From contig JADGFI010000029.1 of assembly GCA_016743945.1 (NCBI GenBank), positions 6,720 through 70,719 of the forward strand: DNA of 64,000 nt, given 5' to 3'. The stretch is from Desulfobacteraceae bacterium. GTDB taxonomy: Bacteria > Desulfobacterota > Desulfobacteria > Desulfobacterales > Desulfobacteraceae. Shown here piece by piece: positions 31,341-40,648 of this stretch. The first letter of the stretch is position 1, and each line of letters starts with the position of its first letter. A program made the position numbers and the translations under genes. The notes under the pieces are model-generated. The model saw only the letters and a list, made by a program, of their open reading frames with translations, was not told the origin of the DNA and did not search any database.

Positions 31341-32477
31341 TTATTCCTCTTTTAGCAGACGTTCAATGGTATCGGCCAGGTCATCCCTGCCCTGCTGCCT
31401 GAGCAAGGGAATCATGGGCCTGTAAAAGGGCGGCCTTACCCGGATGGTAATATCATATTGTTCAATATCCTTTGGAGTCACCTCATCCTCAACAAAGGCC
31501 CGGGTCTTGTGCAGCACCCCCAGGGCGGTGAGTTCTGTCATGGTCCGGACACATTTTTCACATTTTCCACAGTTCAAACGGTCCGGGACATTGGCAAGGC
31601 AGACCCGAAAATTCTGGAATGCCACATCCCAGTCAGAGACAATTCTTATTTTTGCAAGCCGGGACATTTCATAATCCCGGTGGCGAAGTCTCACCCCAAA
31701 ACTTGAATATTCCGGATCCAGGAGGGGATGGGAGCCGCAGGGATGCAAGTTGGGAATATCATAGGAGGATCCGATGAACATCAGGTTTATTCTATTGCTG
31801 AAGGTATGGGCCATGGCTGCCAGAACAGCCCCAAAAAAACTGTCCAGCCACAGTTCCCGCTCATCACACAAATGACGAATATTGGTATAGACCGGAATCA
31901 ATTGTGTGTCTGCATCCCGGGTAATCTTTGAAATTGCATCCATGGCCCGGTCAAACACATGGTATTTGCTCCCCCGCTCAACCACACCGCCGATATCAAA
32001 GCCGTGGAGGAAAAAACTGTCCCGCACATACCCGGGGTGGGTCTTGGGGTAGTGCAGGCGGTTTAACCGTAGGGCGGCAAGGGAATCCATGCCGCCGGAT
32101 ATAACCATACCGGTCCTGGAAGGGCTCAAAATTGACATATTTTCCCGGGGTTTTGCCTCGATCTTTATGGGAGAATACCGACGGTTGCTTGAACCTTTTG
32201 TCCAGTGGGACAAAATATTCATGGCAACCCCTATCCCTTCTTTGAGAAAGGGACAGATATCTTGATCCAAAAATATTCTTTTCTCGCCCAGATGAAGGGC
32301 CGGCAAAAGGCACCCCACTAAAAATGCATCTGGATTGGCCCCAAATCCTGCGGCAAAGGGAATAGGGGTTTTTATATATACGGTTTGTTCGGGCCGGTTG
32401 CAGTCTTCAAAGATCACCCGGGCTGCGGCCGTAACAAATTCAGAATCCTGGGTCAGATTAAAATCAAGAATTTTCAT
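31341..32477 (-). CDS. PP-loop ATPase-like protein (QueC/adenine-nucleotide alpha-hydrolase-like) with Cys pairs
   Basis: SGGMDSLAAL PP-loop motif; C-terminal NCGKCEKCVRTMTELTALG. Confidence 0.7.
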   Translation of the reverse strand: MKILDFNLTQDSEFVTAAARVIFEDCNRPEQTVYIKTPIPFAAGFGANPDAFLVGCLLPALHLGEKRIFLDQDICPFLKEGIGVAMNILSHWTKGSSNRRYSPIKIEAKPRENMSILSPSRTGMVISGGMDSLAALRLNRLHYPKTHPGYVRDSFFLHGFDIGGVVERGSKYHVFDRAMDAISKITRDADTQLIPVYTNIRHLCDERELWLDSFFGAVLAAMAHTFSNRINLMFIGSSYDIPNLHPCGSHPLLDPEYSSFGVRLRHRDYEMSRLAKIRIVSDWDVAFQNFRVCLANVPDRLNCGKCEKCVRTMTELTALGVLHKTRAFVEDEVTPKDIEQYDITIRVRPPFYRPMIPLLRQQGRDDLADTIERLLKEE

Positions 32478-32506
32478 TATTTTTTTATTTCCATTGGGTT
32501 AAAATT

Positions 32507-33439
32507 TCATCTCTCAACTTTTTTATTCAAGGTGACAAAAGTGACATACTCAATAATCTGTCGGGAAATATCTCGCCCGGTTGCTTCTTCCAACCCCCTG
32601 AACCCTGGAGAATAATTCACCTCAACCACAAGGGGGCGCCCCCCTTTTTCAACGATCATATCCACACCGGCGATTTCAAGACGACAGGCCCTGGCAGCTT
32701 CAAGGGCCAGACCTACCCATTCCTCTGGCGGATCAATGGCAGTTGCCAGGCCATGTTGATGGATATTGGCCCGAAAATCCCCGGGGGGAGGTTCAAGGAC
32801 CATTGCCCCGGCCACACGGCCTCCTATCACCAACAATCGAACATCCTGTCGGCCTTTGGGTGTGATAAATTTTTGAACCAACATCCCCTTCAAAGGATTG
32901 AGATGGGTATCCAGGAATATTGCTGCCTGGGCCCGGGTCTCAATCTTGACCACCCCGTCTCCCCCCATGCCATCCACCTGTTTGGCAATAACGGGAAACC
33001 CGCCCAGATGGTCGGCTGCTTTAAAAAAGCAAGCGGCCTTGGTAACAAAACAGGAATTGGGAACTTCTATCCCGGCAGCGACCAGGGTTTGGAGGGTTAT
33101 ATACTGATTTTTTGCAATGGTTACCCCCTCAATGCCGTTGACCAGGGGAATTTTCATCGTTGCAAAATGGCGGAGCAAAACAAAACCATATTCCCCCATG
33201 GGTGATCCCTGACGAGGCAAAATCACATGGGGAAGAGGACCGGCAAGATCCATAAAAAAACCATCGGACCCGGCAAAACCAGAAGACTGAGCAAAACCGG
33301 TTTTCCCCATGTCCATGGCACAGGTTATTTCATAGGGATTAATGAGCAAAATCTTATGACCCAAATGGGCTGCAACTTCTATAAACCGTTTGTTGGGATG
33401 AAAATCAACGCCGTTGACGGTCATTATTCCGATGATCAA
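32507..33439 (-). CDS. RimK/GshB-type ATP-grasp ligase
   Basis: GGFPVIAKQVDGMGGDGVVKI, DVRLLVIGGRVAGAMVLEPPPGDFRANIHQHG, IAGVDMIVEKGGRPLVVEVNYSPGFRGLEEATG; TTG start overlaps the upstream stop (TTGA). Confidence 0.82.
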   Translation of the reverse strand: MIIGIMTVNGVDFHPNKRFIEVAAHLGHKILLINPYEITCAMDMGKTGFAQSSGFAGSDGFFMDLAGPLPHVILPRQGSPMGEYGFVLLRHFATMKIPLVNGIEGVTIAKNQYITLQTLVAAGIEVPNSCFVTKAACFFKAADHLGGFPVIAKQVDGMGGDGVVKIETRAQAAIFLDTHLNPLKGMLVQKFITPKGRQDVRLLVIGGRVAGAMVLEPPPGDFRANIHQHGLATAIDPPEEWVGLALEAARACRLEIAGVDMIVEKGGRPLVVEVNYSPGFRGLEEATGRDISRQIIEYVTFVTLNKKVER

Positions 33440-35388
33440 TTTCCTTGTCCCCTGCCCTTGTCCCCTGGCCTTGTCAATTGGAGGGTATCAATCATCTTTT
33501 CAGGCATCCACACCCCCATTTCCTTGTTTAGTTTTTCACTAAAATAGGTCAAAATTTTTTTTGTATTGTTCCGACGCGCAATTTTCTGGGTGGCCAGATT
33601 ATCTTCGCTTATAATGGAAAACACCTTGTAATCTTTTACCCTTCGGGTAAGCCCTTCCAATAACTTTGCCCCCACCCCCATGGCACGATACTCCGGCCTT
33701 ACCGAGGTATATCCCCTTTCAACAAAGTTAGAAAAGTCAACCCCGGTCATCTGTTTAAGCCGGTGTATAAAAACGGCTCTGGGGTGTTTTAAACTTGAGT
33801 TTCCAATGATCACCCCATTTTCCATGGCATACCCGATCTTGTAGGCCCGTTCAAGGTTGGATCTGACATGGGTTGTATCCACGGATCCTCCGGCTTCCAC
33901 CATTTTGCAGATTTCATCCAAAACCCCCGGGGGAAGGTCTGCCGGTGATTGATAGAAAAACTGCATTTGGGTTCCAAGGGAAATAACCCCATGATTTGTC
34001 ATGTCGGCCCGGATACACCCCAATGACTTCCGGGTAAACTGGCTCAGATAAACCAGCAGATTGCTGGTATCCCCGAGAACTTTCCAAAAGGGGATCCCCG
34101 GCAAAGGCTTAACCCTGGCATATTCCATGAGCCCATGGGGCATTGCCGGACTGAACGAGTTTCCTTGATTCAAATTTGAATCTGAATCTTGGGTTCCGGC
34201 TTGATTTGTATTTTGGAAGGAATGGACAATATTGGGGTTATTTACAATAAATTTTGCCTGAAGGCTGTTTTCCCTGAACAGATTCGGCCATGACACATGA
34301 TTCCAAATGCCAAGCTTGGATGCCTTCCACAATGTCTTTTCATATATGTTGGTGCTGTTTGTCTCTTTTTCCCATAGGATCAGTCTAAGCCCGGCTGAAA
34401 AAAGATCAGACAATTTATGATCCTCTTCGAGAAAGGGTTCCCCCATTCGGACCTGCATACTGAAAAACACCGAGGATTGTTTTATTGAAAACCAGTGGGC
34501 CAGATGCCGGTACATCCTGGCCCAGGAAACCGCATTTCCTTTCTCCTGGGTTTTTGGATTCACTTTTCCCCAGTCCCCGGCAAGGGGTTCTGAAAAAAAA
34601 GATGCCTGGCCAAACACAAAGCCCTGGACCCCCAGAGACCGAACCTGGTCTTCCAAAAAAACTGCGAGTAAAACAGGATCTTTAAAAAAAAACGGATTCA
34701 CCAAGATCACTCGCTCCGGGGTTAAATATGGATCCAGGGGCAGGGCGTCAAAATCCGGCAAAATAGTGTGGGGATCAAGTTTTATGCCATGGGTCTGGTT
34801 GAAATAATCGACCAACGGGCCAAGGCACCTGGAATCCTGATTCCAAATGAGATGGTCAAAGTAGTGGGAATCTAAAAAATCCAATCTGATGTTTGCCATT
34901 GCCAGGACCCCAACCCCGGGATATCGGGATTTAATGTAAGCGGCCATTGTCTGTGCGGCAACCACCTGATCCTGGGAAGAAACAAAAAAAATTACACTGC
35001 CGGGATCATGCTTGAAAAATTGTCTCTCAAGACCTTGTTCACACAACAGCGCAAAGGGGCTGCGGTCACCAGCCCCGTCCCTTGGGGTACCAGCCCAAGG
35101 AGGAACATGGAGAATCGAGGACAGGCAGGTGTTAATTTTATGTTTACACGATAGAAAACTATGGGGGTCATAAAATTCTTTTCCCGTAAGTTTTTTTATC
35201 ACCCCACGGGTTTCACAAACCGAAAAAAGATGGCTCCGATAAAAATCAAGATTTGCATCATAGAAACAGGGATTAAGCCCGGAACCTGCCAGACTCCCTG
35301 TCACCACGGCCGCACCCCAACAGGGGTATACAGGGCTGACAGTCGGTGGATGAATCAATAAAATAGTCGGTGATATCATAGGAACCAA
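33436..35388 (-). CDS. Large protein: N-terminal region resembling a B12-binding/radical-SAM scaffold lacking the cluster cysteines, C-terminal GNAT acetyltransferase
   Basis: N-term TILLIHPPTVSPVYPCWGAAVVTGSLAGSG and PDFDALPLDPYLTPERVILV; C-term YTSVRPEYRAMGVGAKLLEGLTRRV GNAT motif A. Confidence 0.6.
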   Translation of the reverse strand: MVPMISPTILLIHPPTVSPVYPCWGAAVVTGSLAGSGLNPCFYDANLDFYRSHLFSVCETRGVIKKLTGKEFYDPHSFLSCKHKINTCLSSILHVPPWAGTPRDGAGDRSPFALLCEQGLERQFFKHDPGSVIFFVSSQDQVVAAQTMAAYIKSRYPGVGVLAMANIRLDFLDSHYFDHLIWNQDSRCLGPLVDYFNQTHGIKLDPHTILPDFDALPLDPYLTPERVILVNPFFFKDPVLLAVFLEDQVRSLGVQGFVFGQASFFSEPLAGDWGKVNPKTQEKGNAVSWARMYRHLAHWFSIKQSSVFFSMQVRMGEPFLEEDHKLSDLFSAGLRLILWEKETNSTNIYEKTLWKASKLGIWNHVSWPNLFRENSLQAKFIVNNPNIVHSFQNTNQAGTQDSDSNLNQGNSFSPAMPHGLMEYARVKPLPGIPFWKVLGDTSNLLVYLSQFTRKSLGCIRADMTNHGVISLGTQMQFFYQSPADLPPGVLDEICKMVEAGGSVDTTHVRSNLERAYKIGYAMENGVIIGNSSLKHPRAVFIHRLKQMTGVDFSNFVERGYTSVRPEYRAMGVGAKLLEGLTRRVKDYKVFSIISEDNLATQKIARRNNTKKILTYFSEKLNKEMGVWMPEKMIDTLQLTRPGDKGRGQGN

Positions 35389-35478
35389 TATTTGTTAAAA
35401 AAGACCTTGCCGAAAAGGGCAACGATGACAGACAAAACCATGACAAACAACACCACGCCCCCCCCCAAAAAAAACACC

Positions 35479-35724
35479 TTATTTACGGAAGTGATAATTC
35501 CATCCCTTATCACGCATACATCGACGGGAATGGTCTATTTCCTCGCCTTCTCTGTACTCTTGCAATCTTTCTATTGAATAGGCCCTGGCTTTTTTTTCAC
35601 ATTCACTCTGGTCTTCATAAAATTGAGCCTTTGATTTTTCCGGGTGCTCGGCAACATATTGATAGCAGCCGCTTATGCACAAAGACAAGACACCCATCAA
35701 TCCTGAGAACACTATTTTTTTCAT
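35479..35724 (-). CDS. Small putative lipoprotein
   Basis: MKKIVFSGLMGVLSLCISGCYQ signal/lipobox; start at internal ATG 35724. Confidence 0.6.
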   Translation of the reverse strand: MKKIVFSGLMGVLSLCISGCYQYVAEHPEKSKAQFYEDQSECEKKARAYSIERLQEYREGEEIDHSRRCMRDKGWNYHFRK

Positions 35725-35883
35725 CTTTTTTAAACTCCTGTTCAACCTTTTATTTAACAAGGCCCCTTTATTTACCAGTACCATTGCATACGCCTTAAAG
35801 AATCATAATCTATCAACCCCGCTTCATAAAATCAACGGCAAACAGATCTTGATCTATAATGCTGCTCATAAATTCCCAACAGA

Positions 35884-36429
35884 TTATTTTACGTGTTCCG
35901 TGATCACAACCGATATTTTTTTTCGGATCAATTGCCCCTGGCTCTGGATGGATAGAAGAATGCTGTTTTCCCCAGGGGAAAGTTTACCGCCATAAAGCCC
36001 TGGTTTGTCCTTGCCTGCAGAATAGTCTTTCCTTTCGGCCATGGCAATTTTTGCAAGTGGAAACAGCCGCCTGGAAAACCGGGTTCGTGGCGGGATAACC
36101 TCATTGGGAATACGCTTTTCCCGTACCTGGGTTGGTTCAATCCCCTTAAACACAAACCCGCCCCGATTTTTTTCATCATAGATATACAGGGTCTTATTCC
36201 AGTCAATTTCGATGCTCTCATCTGATTTGTTTTCAATTTCCAGCATAAAGGATGAAAAATAACGGGCATCTTCCCTGGCAGGCGCAAAACTTGCGGTAAA
36301 GGCTTGGGTCTCAATCGTCTTTGATACCGGACTGCTGGCATATTCATAGACAGCAGCCGAACATCCTAAACCGCCCAGCATCATGGTGACAATAATCCCT
36401 ATGGCAAACCTGACAACTCCATATTTCAT
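35884..36429 (-). CDS. Putative lipoprotein of unknown function
   Basis: Signal peptide with GLGCSA lipobox; beta-rich body. Confidence 0.6.
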   Translation of the reverse strand: MKYGVVRFAIGIIVTMMLGGLGCSAAVYEYASSPVSKTIETQAFTASFAPAREDARYFSSFMLEIENKSDESIEIDWNKTLYIYDEKNRGGFVFKGIEPTQVREKRIPNEVIPPRTRFSRRLFPLAKIAMAERKDYSAGKDKPGLYGGKLSPGENSILLSIQSQGQLIRKKISVVITEHVK

Positions 36430-36690
36430 GGCATCCCTCTTTATTTAAATCTTCAGTTGGATTGATAACGCACGATACCACTATTTGTATTCAAAGTTTA
36501 AAATGAAGTCAAGACCAAGAGAGTAATTTGCAGGGTGATCCCATGTTAATCTTTATTGACTTTGGTATTTAAAAATGTTTTTTTTCATGAAAAATAATTG
36601 AGCCATGAATGTGTGTGAGATAATCTGACAACTTCAATGGCTAAAAGTTAAGCGTGCAGCGCCTAATTTTTTAACATAAAAAGGACCACT

Positions 36691-37056
36691 ATGGCTGATC
36701 TATATCTTTATGAGGCGATTCTCGACAGCATCCACCATCGCATTGTGTTTGTGGACAACGATCATATCATCCGATATTTAAACCGGAAAGCTAAAGACTG
36801 GTTTTATAAAAAACGTGGATATGCCGACCTTGTTGGGAAATGCCTGTTTGACTGTCATCAGTCGACTTCGCAAAAAGAACTCCTCGGGCTTTACCATCGT
36901 TTGCAGCAGGGTGAAAATGAGGTATTTGTAAAGATTACCCCGGAGAATGAGAAGGCCTCCATGGTGGCAGTTCGTGGTCCGGCCGGCCAGTTGCTCGGGT
37001 ATTTTGAACGGTTCGAATCACTCGCGCCAAAGATTCCCTCCGGCCAGAATGTATAA
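36691..37056 (+). CDS. Small stand-alone PAS domain protein
   Basis: ILDSIHHRIVFVDNDHIIRYLNRKAKDWF...LVGKCLFDCHQ...VAVRGPAGQLLGYFERFESL PAS-like. Confidence 0.7.
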   Translation: MADLYLYEAILDSIHHRIVFVDNDHIIRYLNRKAKDWFYKKRGYADLVGKCLFDCHQSTSQKELLGLYHRLQQGENEVFVKITPENEKASMVAVRGPAGQLLGYFERFESLAPKIPSGQNV

Positions 37057-37328
37057 ATTTTGTGAAATCACTTCTGCTGAAGAATCATTCAGAAGATTTT
37101 TAATGATAAAATAAATCCGAGCCGATGGGGATTATGGTTTGATTTTGAGGTTCTATCGAGGTAATATGTATTTTGACTAGATCCCTGTCTTTTATTGTTT
37201 ATTTTTAGGGATAAAAAATACATATTTTAGGCAGAGAACTTTGTCAATATTTTTTAGTTATTTCATATAGTTATATTTTAAACGTTTAGAAAAACTTAAC
37301 TCAAAAAGTTGAGTCAAAGAGAGAAAAG

Positions 37329-37709
37329 ATGACAAAAATTGCTATAATTCGTTGTGAAAAAAATGAAACAAGATGCCCTTTAACAAATTGTTTAAAATGT
37401 GTTGCTGAAAGAAAGGAAGGTTTTGCCGGATATGATGACTGCATGCTCACTGGTGTTTTTACGTGTCAGTGTCCGGGTGACAATATAGCAGACTTGGCGA
37501 AAATACTTAAATCAAAAGGAGCAGAGGTTATTCATTTTTGTACCTGTACGTTTGCAAAAAAAACAAATGACGGCTGGGATGCGACTCATAATGGTTTTTG
37601 TGAAAATATAGATGTTTTGATTGGACAAGTGAATGCGGCTTCCGGTCTTCCATGTGTCAAGGGGACTGCACATTTGCCCAATGGCTATGAACCAAAGATT
37701 TGGAAATAA
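37329..37709 (+). CDS. CGGC-domain-like cysteine-rich protein
   Basis: IIRCEKNETRCPLTNCLKC, TGVFTCQCPGDN, VIHFCTCTFAKK. Confidence 0.7.
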   Translation: MTKIAIIRCEKNETRCPLTNCLKCVAERKEGFAGYDDCMLTGVFTCQCPGDNIADLAKILKSKGAEVIHFCTCTFAKKTNDGWDATHNGFCENIDVLIGQVNAASGLPCVKGTAHLPNGYEPKIWK

Positions 37710-37811
37710 TCATCGATGAAAGCCAGCAACAGCTGGCTTAATCAAAGATCTCGTCGTCCAGTAGATCACAATTTTGTAAAAAATTCCAAAAAGTTGCTGG
37801 AATTTTGATGT

Positions 37812-38858
37812 TCAAATCAAAATGATGCTTTCCTGGGGGAGCTGAATTTTTATGGTTTGCCCTGGCCTGTAATTGTTTTCGTTTCTACCATAAAGAACAA
37901 TCGGTAACTGAGCGTTTAAAACAATTTCAGTATAGTAGGGTTTTAGCCGGACCGTTTCTATAGTTGCCGACAAAATATTTTCTTTATTGTCCAATTCTTT
38001 ATTATTTGGTTCTTTATTATTTGGGGCGTCACTGATGACCAAAATATTTTCCGGTCGTATGGCTGCAATCACATCTCCTTTTAGCTGATTTTTCTTAACA
38101 AGCGTTGTTTTGCCTATGTTGAGAGTGTTGCCGTCACTAACCGCTTTAAAAATATTTTGTGTTTTTAGAAAATCCGCAGTGAATTTCGTTTCAGGTTTTT
38201 TCATAAGCGCCTGGAGAGTTCCGGTCTGAACGATCCTGCCCTCATTCATGATCGTGATCTTGTCAGCAACGTCGGACGCCTCTTCAAAATTATGACTGAT
38301 ATGAATAAAGGTACTATGGGTCTCTCTTTGCAGCCTGCGAAGTTCTCTGGCCATGGTGCTTCTCAGGTTTTCATCAAGGGCAGACAGTGGCTCGTCCATC
38401 AAAACAATACTTGGTTTTGTTGCCAGGGCACGGCCCAAGGCTACCCGCTGTTTTTCACCCCCGCTCAGGTGAAGGGGCATCCTGTGCCGGATAGATTCAA
38501 TTTTAAGACTTGCAATTATTTCATCAACAATCTTATGAATATTTGATTTGGGCATATTTCTGGCTTCAAGACCATAGGCCAGGTTTTTTTCCACAGACAG
38601 GTTCGGAAATAATGCGTAATCTTGAGGAACATAGGCAATATTACGTTCCTCAATGGGGAGGGATAAAATATCCTCACCATTTACAAAAATTTTTCCACTG
38701 ACAGGACTGTATATGCCCACGATATATTCTATCAATACGCTTTTACCAGCTCCTGTGGGACCCAGTATGACATGATATTCACCCGTCTCAACGGTCAGAT
38801 TAATCCCACGTAATTTAAAATCACCCAGATTACCATTCAAATTTTTTATTTCTATCAT
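37812..38858 (-). CDS. ABC transporter ATP-binding protein, molybdate/tungstate/sulfate-type with C-terminal TOBE-like region
   Basis: GPTGAGKSVL, LSGGEKQRVALGRAL, VLMDEPLSALD; RPENILVI; start MIEIKN at 38858. Confidence 0.86.
   Translation of the reverse strand: MIEIKNLNGNLGDFKLRGINLTVETGEYHVILGPTGAGKSVLIEYIVGIYSPVSGKIFVNGEDILSLPIEERNIAYVPQDYALFPNLSVEKNLAYGLEARNMPKSNIHKIVDEIIASLKIESIRHRMPLHLSGGEKQRVALGRALATKPSIVLMDEPLSALDENLRSTMARELRRLQRETHSTFIHISHNFEEASDVADKITIMNEGRIVQTGTLQALMKKPETKFTADFLKTQNIFKAVSDGNTLNIGKTTLVKKNQLKGDVIAAIRPENILVISDAPNNKEPNNKELDNKENILSATIETVRLKPYYTEIVLNAQLPIVLYGRNENNYRPGQTIKIQLPQESIILI
37980..38024. repeat. 15-bp tandem repeat (2 perfect + 1 degenerate copy) inside the ABC ATPase gene
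   Basis: ttctttattatttgg at 37995-38009 and 38010-38024; degenerate ttctttattgtccaa at 37980-37994; encodes PNNKE-PNNKE-LDNKE. Confidence 0.9.
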
Positions 38859-38868
38859 AACCCTTTCC

Positions 38869-39780
38869 TTACCAGATATACCCTTTGGCACCAATCCGGT
38901 GCATTAAATAAACAGAAAAAAATCCAATTATGACAAGCACATATGCAAGGGCAAAGCCATATTCCACATTCCCGTATTCGATTTGGGACCAGACTGCTAC
39001 GGAAAGCCAGTCTGCCTGGTCTATCTTTAAAAATTTAACCAAATCGGAAAACCTTGAGGCAGGCAGTTCACTAAATGTTCCGCAAAAAAACAGAACAGCA
39101 CCGAATTCTGCCATCGTACGGGTCCAGGCAAGTATGATGCCAGCTGCTATCCCGCCCTTTGACAGGGGAAGCGTTATTGTTTTGAAGGCTCTCCAGCGGC
39201 TGCTTCCCAAAGAGCGCGCAACAATCTCAAAACGTGGGTTTATACTGTCAAACGTCGCTTTCCAGGCACTGACCCCAAAGGCAAAGGACAACACCATGGA
39301 GGCGATTATCATGCCCGGGAATATACTGTGGGCAAACCTGAAACCCATCCATTTTTGCAGTTGAAAAAGCGGTCCGTGATTGAGCAACACAATCAGGCAA
39401 AGACCCACCGAGGAGGCTGGCAGCACAATAACCGATGAAAAAAGAATTTCTATGGCTGTTTTTCCCGGTATTTTAAATGTTGAAAGTGCATAGGCAGTTG
39501 GGATACCGGCCAAAGACACCAGGATGGTTGTTATAACCGTTATTATCAGGGTTAGATTGAGTGATTTCCAGAAATAGGCATCTTTCCAGAATCCGCCTGC
39601 AAACTCGTTCCTCCCGGTTTGCGGGTCTCCCCAGACATTTGTCAGCTCCCGGGTTTCAACGGCCGCCTGATTAACGCTCAGCTGGTCGATATTGCTCACG
39701 AACAGGTAGGCGGAATAAGAAAACATCAGGATGGCAAACCCATAGAAAAAAGATTTGAAAAGCATTCTTTCACCAAACAT
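38869..39780 (-). CDS. ABC transporter permease (ModB/CysW/WtpB-like)
   Basis: EIVARSLGSSRWRAFKTITLPLSKGGIAAGIILAWTRTMAEFGAVLFF EAA loop. Confidence 0.85.
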   Translation of the reverse strand: MFGERMLFKSFFYGFAILMFSYSAYLFVSNIDQLSVNQAAVETRELTNVWGDPQTGRNEFAGGFWKDAYFWKSLNLTLIITVITTILVSLAGIPTAYALSTFKIPGKTAIEILFSSVIVLPASSVGLCLIVLLNHGPLFQLQKWMGFRFAHSIFPGMIIASMVLSFAFGVSAWKATFDSINPRFEIVARSLGSSRWRAFKTITLPLSKGGIAAGIILAWTRTMAEFGAVLFFCGTFSELPASRFSDLVKFLKIDQADWLSVAVWSQIEYGNVEYGFALAYVLVIIGFFSVYLMHRIGAKGYIW

Positions 39781-40576
39781 GACTTTTTCCTCCTATAATT
39801 CTCATGGCACTCATTGCAGTGACGGCCATGAGGATACAGACAATGGTCATTGAAGTAACCCAGCCCATCATGCCGCCATTCCAATCCAGATAAATGGCAA
39901 AAGGCATGATATCTGTTTTCCCTTCGGTGGCGCCCACAAAAAGCATCAAGCCTTCCCATTCTGCGGCGGCCCTGGCCCAGACAACAATCATGCTGGTGAT
40001 GATACCGTTTTTTGCCATGGGAAGAACAACCTTAAAAAATGTTCTGAAATTAGACGCTCCCAGACTCCGGGAGACAGATTCAAACCGGGGCGGGATCATG
40101 TCAAAACTGGCCTTCATCAACCGTGCGCAAAAAGCCGCTGTCACCGTAAATTGAACCAGCAGCACCCCATATACATTTCTGCCGATATAAATACCATAAT
40201 AATCACTTATCCAGTCAAAGGGAAACCGTGTGGTAATGCCGAACAAAAAGGCGCCTATGATTGCAGGAGAAACAACGATTGGCAGGTCAATAATACTGGA
40301 AAAAAAATAGTGGCAGGGAAACTTGAAGCGGGACAATGCATATCCTGTGGGGATTCCCACCAGCATTGCAAAAAAGGACGAGACCGCAGATGTCCATACC
40401 GTAAGCCAGAAACGCTGCCACATTCTCGAATTTGTAAAAAAATACAGGGTGTCGCTCCACCCAAGATATAGCCAATTGCCCAGAATCATCAGGACATATA
40501 ATGATACAGCAGTAATGGCCAGGAAGATACATAGCGCCGGCCACCATTTATCCCGAAACCGCATGGAAAAACTCAT
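39770..40576 (-). CDS. Second ABC transporter permease (CysT/ModB-like)
   Basis: ESVSRSLGASNFRTFFKVVLPMAKNGIITSMIVVWARAAAEWEGLMLF. Confidence 0.85.
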   Translation of the reverse strand: MSFSMRFRDKWWPALCIFLAITAVSLYVLMILGNWLYLGWSDTLYFFTNSRMWQRFWLTVWTSAVSSFFAMLVGIPTGYALSRFKFPCHYFFSSIIDLPIVVSPAIIGAFLFGITTRFPFDWISDYYGIYIGRNVYGVLLVQFTVTAAFCARLMKASFDMIPPRFESVSRSLGASNFRTFFKVVLPMAKNGIITSMIVVWARAAAEWEGLMLFVGATEGKTDIMPFAIYLDWNGGMMGWVTSMTIVCILMAVTAMSAMRIIGGKSHVW

Positions 40577-40648
40577 TGTAAATCACCTTGAAAAAAGGGG
40601 TTGCATATCAAATTGATAGGTGTCTTGCTTGCATATGCCTGCCTGTAT

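Noticed and set aside
35458-35474. C9A8 homopolymer run
   Set aside because: Lies in intergenic DNA upstream of the GNAT fusion gene; no coding consequence and no paired structure seen.
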